The notes below the pieces were generated by a model, which saw only the letters and a list, made by a program, of their open reading frames with translations, ran no database searches and had not been told where the DNA came from. A program made the translations under genes and the position numbers. From JBEBXQ01 sp040391535 (GTDB lineage: Bacteria; Bacteroidota; Bacteroidia; Cytophagales; Spirosomataceae), in contig JBEBXQ010000058.1 of the NCBI GenBank assembly GCA_040391535.1, forward strand, positions 1 through 27,805: a stretch of 27,805 bases of DNA, in the 5' to 3' direction. Positions 24,032-27,805 of the stretch are shown here, in pieces (the first letter of the stretch is position 1; every line of letters starts with the position of its first letter).

Positions 24032-24543
24032 CTGCCTTCAGGAATGCTGTGATATTCATCATCTGTAACGGCTTCCAGCCATACGGTAGGCCCCTTTTCC
24101 CGGCTGGTAACAGCGACCTGAACGAAAGGGGTGTCTGCACTTGCACCATGCCAGTGCGGAATATCCGGCGGACATTTGATCACATCTCCTTTCCGGAGTA
24201 TTACCTTAGGCCGGCCTTTTTCCTGATAATAACCTATGCCACCCGTAGCAAGCAGTATCTGTCCTCCCGGGTGCAAATGCCATTTGCTCCTTGCGCCCGG
24301 CTCGAAGGTTACATTGCCTACGCTGTTCTGATTTAAGCTGTCACTCTCTATCAGGGAATGGACGTACACCGTACCTGTAAAATTATCGTTCGAAACTTTT
24401 TCTCCTTTGGGAAAAACCATATCCGCGTCTTTTTTTCCGGTATCGGATGGCAGCGTGCCGCTGTTACCGCAGGATAACAGGCCCGACAGAGCACCTATTG
24501 CCGAAACCATCATGATATTTTTCTTTAATCCGGTATAGCTCAT
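24028..24543 (-). CDS. Cupin lipoprotein, related to Mn-dependent cupin hydroxynitrile-lyase-like proteins
   Basis: Small metal-binding beta-barrel protein of 171 residues. A lipoprotein signal ends at LLSC (Cys25). The first cupin motif is FEPGARSKWHLHPGGQILLA (80-99) with H89, H91 and Q95; the second is GDVIKCPPDIPHWHGAS (119-135) with H130. His-His-Gln-His is the ligand set reported for the manganese cupin hydroxynitrile lyases; ordinary cupins have Glu where this one has Gln. I do not claim that reaction here; the family mostly has no proven substrate. Both neighbours overlap it by 4 bases (upstream hydrolase stop, downstream hydrolase start), so the three genes form one translationally coupled unit. 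The Cys places the protein on the membrane facing the periplasm. Confidence 0.88.
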   Translation of the reverse strand: MSYTGLKKNIMMVSAIGALSGLLSCGNSGTLPSDTGKKDADMVFPKGEKVSNDNFTGTVYVHSLIESDSLNQNSVGNVTFEPGARSKWHLHPGGQILLATGGIGYYQEKGRPKVILRKGDVIKCPPDIPHWHGASADTPFVQVAVTSREKGPTVWLEAVTDDEYHSIPEGR

Positions 24544-25604
24544 TTTAAATTTTCCTTATAAAATTCTTCTAATTTAGTTACCGCCTGTGCTACGTATTCA
24601 GGCTTCCAGTAAGTTTGTATATGCGTAGCACCATCAAGCAGAAACAGCTCCTTGTTTTTTGCACGGGTTGCTTTGCCGAATGCTTCATCCGTCATATATT
24701 TTGTATCCGCTTTACTTCCGGCCATCATTAACAGAGGCTGCTCAATTAAATCCATATTCGCAGCGGCATCCCAGGTCATTAAGTCAAGCAGGCTGCTCAT
24801 GGTGTACAGAAAGGTTGAATTCGGATGCGCATGGGTCCTGTAGTAATATACATATCCCTCCCGGTACAGATCTGTCGGAGTTTTAGCGATTTCCTCATCG
24901 GTAACAGTGGCCACACCTGCATAGATTATTTCACCGCCGGCAGCCTCTTCAGCCCGGGCATCCGAAGCTTGTTTTAAACGCTCTCCGACTGTGCCAAGCT
25001 GGGAGTTCTGAAAGCCGTTACGTCTTACCTCTCCGGAATTGAACATACTCAGCGTAGCCACTGCTTTAAAGCGTTTGTCTGACTGGGCTGCTTTTAAGGT
25101 ATAGCCGCCTCCGCCACAAATACCTAAAACACCTAAACGGTCTGTATCTACCCCCGGGTAGTTGGTAATATAGTCAGCCATACCATGAATATCTTCGGTA
25201 CGGTAAGCAGGATTATCTGTATGACGCGGCTCTCCACCGCTTGCTCCCTGATAGGATGCATCGGCAACAATGGTAATATATCCTGCCTCTGCCAGCCGCT
25301 GTGCATATAATCCGGCCGTCTGCTCTTTTATACCCCCGTTAGGGTGTGCTACCGCTACTGCCGGATATTTCTTTGAGGTATCGTAATTAGCCGGGATATA
25401 CACATTGGCAGCTATTTCAATACCGTTGAGCTTATATTTTACCTGATGGATATTTACTTTTCCTTTTTCATTTTTGACAATGGCTTCATCATATACCAGG
25501 GAGAAGGGATTTTGTTCATATCTCTTCTGAGCGGATTGCGCATTTACCAAATCTGTAGCTGCCATTGACGTTACTATTGCAACTATTGATGTTAAATTTT
25601 TCAT
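24540..25604 (-). CDS. Exported alpha/beta hydrolase, dienelactone hydrolase-like (Cys nucleophile)
   Basis: Protein of 354 residues with a Sec signal (about 1-22, ending NA-Q). The core matches the YcjY/dienelactone hydrolase group: VAVAHPNGGIKEQTAG (83-98) with the oxyanion region, DASYQGASGGEPRH (115-128), ED at 137-138, and the nucleophile elbow GICGGGGY (161-168) with C163 in place of serine. D300 (AGSKAD) and H328 (DGATH) complete the triad. Cys nucleophiles are typical of dienelactone hydrolases, which open lactones of muconate type, and a carboxymuconolactone decarboxylase-type gene lies 17 bases upstream. It overlaps the following cupin gene by 4 bases. Confidence 0.9.
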   Translation of the reverse strand: MKNLTSIVAIVTSMAATDLVNAQSAQKRYEQNPFSLVYDEAIVKNEKGKVNIHQVKYKLNGIEIAANVYIPANYDTSKKYPAVAVAHPNGGIKEQTAGLYAQRLAEAGYITIVADASYQGASGGEPRHTDNPAYRTEDIHGMADYITNYPGVDTDRLGVLGICGGGGYTLKAAQSDKRFKAVATLSMFNSGEVRRNGFQNSQLGTVGERLKQASDARAEEAAGGEIIYAGVATVTDEEIAKTPTDLYREGYVYYYRTHAHPNSTFLYTMSSLLDLMTWDAAANMDLIEQPLLMMAGSKADTKYMTDEAFGKATRAKNKELFLLDGATHIQTYWKPEYVAQAVTKLEEFYKENLK

Positions 25605-25621
25605 CTCTTAAATCATTGAAT

Positions 25622-26347
25622 TTACTTCTTGCCTTTCAAAACTTCGTCCAGAACCTGTTGTGCGGCCCTTGCTTCTTTCTTGCCGATGGATTCTCCGATG
25701 ATGCCGACAAACTGTTGCAACTGCTTTTCTGTTAAACCCACATTCAGACAAATTTTCAGATGTGATTGCAGCATAGGTTCCACACCGCCTATACCGGCAA
25801 GTACAGACACCGTCGCCAGTTCTCTTTGCGTGTAATTCAATACATCCCTTTCAAAAATATCGGCGAAGAGATGCTCTTTCAGGAAGACTTCAATTACAGG
25901 TGCAAATGCCGAATAGCCTGTCCGGGGACCGTTTTGCGGTGTACCTAAAAGCGAGTCCAGAATGGCTTTACCCCGGTCATATTTGCTACGTTCATCTTTT
26001 ACAGGCGATGCTTCAGTACCCGTTACATCATGAATACCTTTGGCTTTGCGTTCATCCAGCACAGCCATGAAGGTCTGCAATCCCCGTATACTACGGGGAA
26101 ATCCGGCGTAAGCATAAACGTGTACCAGGTTTTCTTTGATCTGGTTGACCGTCAGCCCCGCTTCAAGCCCCGCATTCAGCTCCGTTTTCAGTTTTGACAA
26201 ATCACCTTTCCCTGTCAGTGCTGAAATACGGACAACCGCCTGCTGTTTTTTGTCTAAATTCTGCTCTGCATTTGTTTGGGCATATATATCTGTTGCAACA
26301 ATTACTGCCGCAACAAATAATATTAACTTTAAAAGTTTGCTCACCAT
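25622..26347 (-). CDS. Exported double-domain carboxymuconolactone decarboxylase (CMD) family protein
   Basis: 241 residues. A Sec signal peptide (about 1-23, ending IYA-Q) precedes two CMD helical repeats: about 35-100 (VVRISALTGKGDLSKLKTEL, then VYAYAGFPRSIRG) and about 165-238 (TQRELATVSVLAGIGGVEPM, then LNVGLTEKQLQQFVGIIGES). No CxxC pair as in AhpD-type peroxidase partners is present, so an oxidoreductase role is unlikely; the decarboxylase branch also lacks firm active-site markers here. CMD proteins are usually cytoplasmic; the export signal is unusual. The gene begins the tightly packed set CMD, hydrolase, cupin, hydrolase. A 233-base gap upstream should hold its promoter. Confidence 0.9.
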   Translation of the reverse strand: MVSKLLKLILFVAAVIVATDIYAQTNAEQNLDKKQQAVVRISALTGKGDLSKLKTELNAGLEAGLTVNQIKENLVHVYAYAGFPRSIRGLQTFMAVLDERKAKGIHDVTGTEASPVKDERSKYDRGKAILDSLLGTPQNGPRTGYSAFAPVIEVFLKEHLFADIFERDVLNYTQRELATVSVLAGIGGVEPMLQSHLKICLNVGLTEKQLQQFVGIIGESIGKKEARAAQQVLDEVLKGKK

Positions 26348-26580
26348 TATTCCTATTATTTATACTTCCACTAAACCGGTATATCCGGCCATTAATTAAC
26401 AGTACAAAGGTCAGCACTAAACTTTGATCATCAGGTAAACAAATTACCGTTTTGTCTACCAATATCACTTATCCGGCCCACTCTTTCGCTATGGGAGAGG
26501 AGGAATCAGGATGATATTGCTGAACTGGCCGGAGCCGCCTCTGTATTCATAGGGTAATACAAGGCTTGGCGCAGGCCGCA
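26348..26580. promoter_or_regulatory. Upstream region of the CMD-hydrolase-cupin operon
   Basis: 233 bases without a credible gene. TATCCGGCC occurs twice in the same direction (26382-26390 and 26470-26478), and CCGGTATATCCGG (26376-26388) is framed by CCGG on both sides. These may be protein sites; I cannot identify a promoter with confidence. Confidence 0.3.
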
Positions 26581-27045
26581 TTAGCGGTTATTATTGCTGT
26601 TCATTTTAACCGGACGGAGTAAGCGCGAGAAGGTAAGTGACCCCATTTTCCATTCACCGTTTTCTTTGATATACACTTCGGTTACCATAAAGGGATTGGT
26701 AACGGTATTACCACCAACCACTGCTTCCAGATCAATGTCATTTAAGAGTATGGCAGTATTACCGATGATGTTCACCGTCACAGCATAGACTTCCGCTTTC
26801 CTGTACCAGATACCACCGCTTTTGATAACATCCAGTTCCCGCTGTTTGTCCCAGGATCCACCCATGTGTACAAACATCGATTTCTCATGAAAGAGACTAT
26901 CGAGAACCTCTATATTTTTATCTGCCATCCACTGCCACTTCGCACCTGAAAGATCCATGATTTCCTGCTCTGCCGAAGTATTTTGTGCAAAAGACGATTG
27001 TACATTCATAAGAATTAAAAACAATCCGGTAACTAATGTTTTCAT
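26581..27045 (-). CDS. Exported NTF2-like (SnoaL/DUF4440 type) protein
   Basis: 154 residues with a Sec signal peptide ending SFA-Q (about 20). The remainder is the cone-shaped NTF2-like fold: helix AEQEIMDLSGAKWQWMADKN with the typical LDSLFHEKSMFVHMGGSW (48-65), then beta strands EVYAVTVNIIGNTAILLNDI and FMVTEVYIKENGEWKMGSLT, the usual VYxxxxGxWK ending. Such proteins are either small-molecule isomerases/dehydratases or simple binding modules; no catalytic residue can be singled out. It sits between the flavodoxin and CMD genes with gaps of 100 and 233 bases, so it may have its own promoter. Confidence 0.85.
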   Translation of the reverse strand: MKTLVTGLFLILMNVQSSFAQNTSAEQEIMDLSGAKWQWMADKNIEVLDSLFHEKSMFVHMGGSWDKQRELDVIKSGGIWYRKAEVYAVTVNIIGNTAILLNDIDLEAVVGGNTVTNPFMVTEVYIKENGEWKMGSLTFSRLLRPVKMNSNNNR

Positions 27046-27145
27046 ACAGAAAATTGTTTGTAAATAGATTTAGAACAAAATATTCATCCTGATATATGAT
27101 CTGCGGTCTCTACCCCATTTCTCACCGGACATTGATAAAAATCGC

Positions 27146-27787
27146 TTATCCAGTTAAACCTGTTTTCTTCAACCAATTCTGCACCTCAACCTGTACCTGC
27201 TTTTCCTTTTCACCTTCCATCACGTATAAAATCCCGTCTCTTTCAACACCGCCTCTGGTAGAAAAGCCCTCTAATACGGTACTGTTGGGGCATAATTGCT
27301 TCACCGTTTCAAAACTGCTGCCAACACCATAGCCTCCATTGGTGTTAAAGGGAATGACTGTTTTTCCACTCAGATTATATTGGTTCAGAAAGCTCTTCAC
27401 AGGAGGTGGCAGCTGCATGCCCCAGGTCGGAAAGCCGACAAAAACCACGTCGTATTTATCCATGCCGGCAATCTCTGTTTTTAAGGGTGGCAAATAACCT
27501 CCTGCATTTTCATCTGCTACCTGATTGACGGTAGTCTGGTAATGTTCAGGATAGGGTGTTGTCAATTCCAACGCTACCAGATCACCTCCCATTTCCCTGT
27601 AGATGATATCCGCAACGGCTTTCGTATTTTTTGTTCGCGACAGATAAACAATCAATACTTTTTGATTCATTAATAAATTGCCATTTCCCGTTTGCCGGTC
27701 TGTTTTTGCCGGTTGTTCTGCCAGACAGGATGTACACATATATAAGGCTATATTCAGCCATAACCAATATGTTGTTAACTTTTTCAT
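27146..27787 (-). CDS. Flavodoxin with an export/lipoprotein-like leader
   Basis: 213 residues. The FMN-binding flavodoxin domain starts at VLIVYLSRTKNTKAVADIIY (44-63), whose SRTKNT (50-55) is the phosphate loop; DVVFVGFPTWGMQLPPPVKSFL (about 114-135) and PFNTNGGYGVGSSFE are the other FMN-contact regions. Upstream is a 39-residue leader with a hydrophobic segment and Cys21 (MCTSC), which fits a lipoprotein or Sec signal. An ATG at residue 40 (27670, MNQKVLIVYLS) would instead give a leaderless cytoplasmic flavodoxin; both starts are possible, but the leader matches the export signals of every other gene in this cluster. It would carry electrons for a redox step, but no reductase partner is in the window. 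The region upstream is cut by the window end. Confidence 0.9.
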   Translation of the reverse strand: MKKLTTYWLWLNIALYMCTSCLAEQPAKTDRQTGNGNLLMNQKVLIVYLSRTKNTKAVADIIYREMGGDLVALELTTPYPEHYQTTVNQVADENAGGYLPPLKTEIAGMDKYDVVFVGFPTWGMQLPPPVKSFLNQYNLSGKTVIPFNTNGGYGVGSSFETVKQLCPNSTVLEGFSTRGGVERDGILYVMEGEKEKQVQVEVQNWLKKTGLTG

Positions 27788-27805
27788 TTATAACATTTTT
27801 ACTGA

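Noticed and set aside
26376..26478. Repeated TATCCGGCC as an operator pair
   Set aside because: Two 9-base matches 88 bases apart are too weak to call a regulatory site; mentioned only in the gap description.

Overview
The window reads as chromosomal DNA of a Bacteroidota bacterium, probably from the Cytophagales (family-level placement is a guess). Three things support this. There is a one-protein hybrid two-component system (beta-propeller sensor + kinase + receiver + AraC domain). There is a 1759-residue surface protein ending in a type IX secretion (T9SS) sorting domain. Genes lack Shine-Dalgarno sites and are separated by AT-rich gaps. Base composition is moderate and fairly even, and I see no transposase, integrase, phage gene, tRNA or rRNA.

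Layout. (1) 60-1904: a LytS/LytTR-type sensor kinase and response regulator pair. (2) 2184-6233: the hybrid two-component regulator, preceded by a perfect 11-bp dyad. (3) 6842-12121: the T9SS-exported protein (seven propeller-type repeats, then about ten Ig/PKD-like modules), closed by a clear intrinsic terminator. (4) 12122-13546: a long stretch with no large gene. It holds a possible 49-residue membrane peptide on the minus strand and a cluster of five related ~80-bp REP-like elements in alternating orientation, including a 189-bp segment present twice with no difference 420 bp apart. (5) 13547-14709, minus strand: a VOC-superfamily dioxygenase-like protein and a frameshifted, truncated L-domain (LRR-like) gene. 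(6) 15097-17613, minus strand: a Tat-exported phospholipase C with its own terminator, divergent from (7) a secreted parallel beta-helix protein (17841-19499) and a secreted nucleoside hydrolase-like protein (19846-20808). (8) Minus strand, 27787 down to 21151: flavodoxin, NTF2-like, double carboxymuconolactone decarboxylase (CMD) protein, alpha/beta hydrolase with a Cys nucleophile, cupin, a second alpha/beta hydrolase, an amino-terminal stump of a PQQ-dependent dehydrogenase, and a YeiH-type transporter.

How the parts may work together. Most of the window is devoted to sensing and to the cell envelope: nearly all enzymes carry a Sec, Tat or lipoprotein signal. The most coherent functional unit is the right-hand cluster. 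There, families usually found in the cytoplasm (flavodoxin, CMD protein, Mn/Fe cupin, dienelactone-hydrolase-like enzyme) all carry export signals, and three genes are fused by 4-bp start/stop overlaps. This suggests a periplasmic route for a small organic substrate, which I cannot name. Two broken genes (L-domain and PQQ dehydrogenase) and the repeat cluster indicate ongoing local remodelling.
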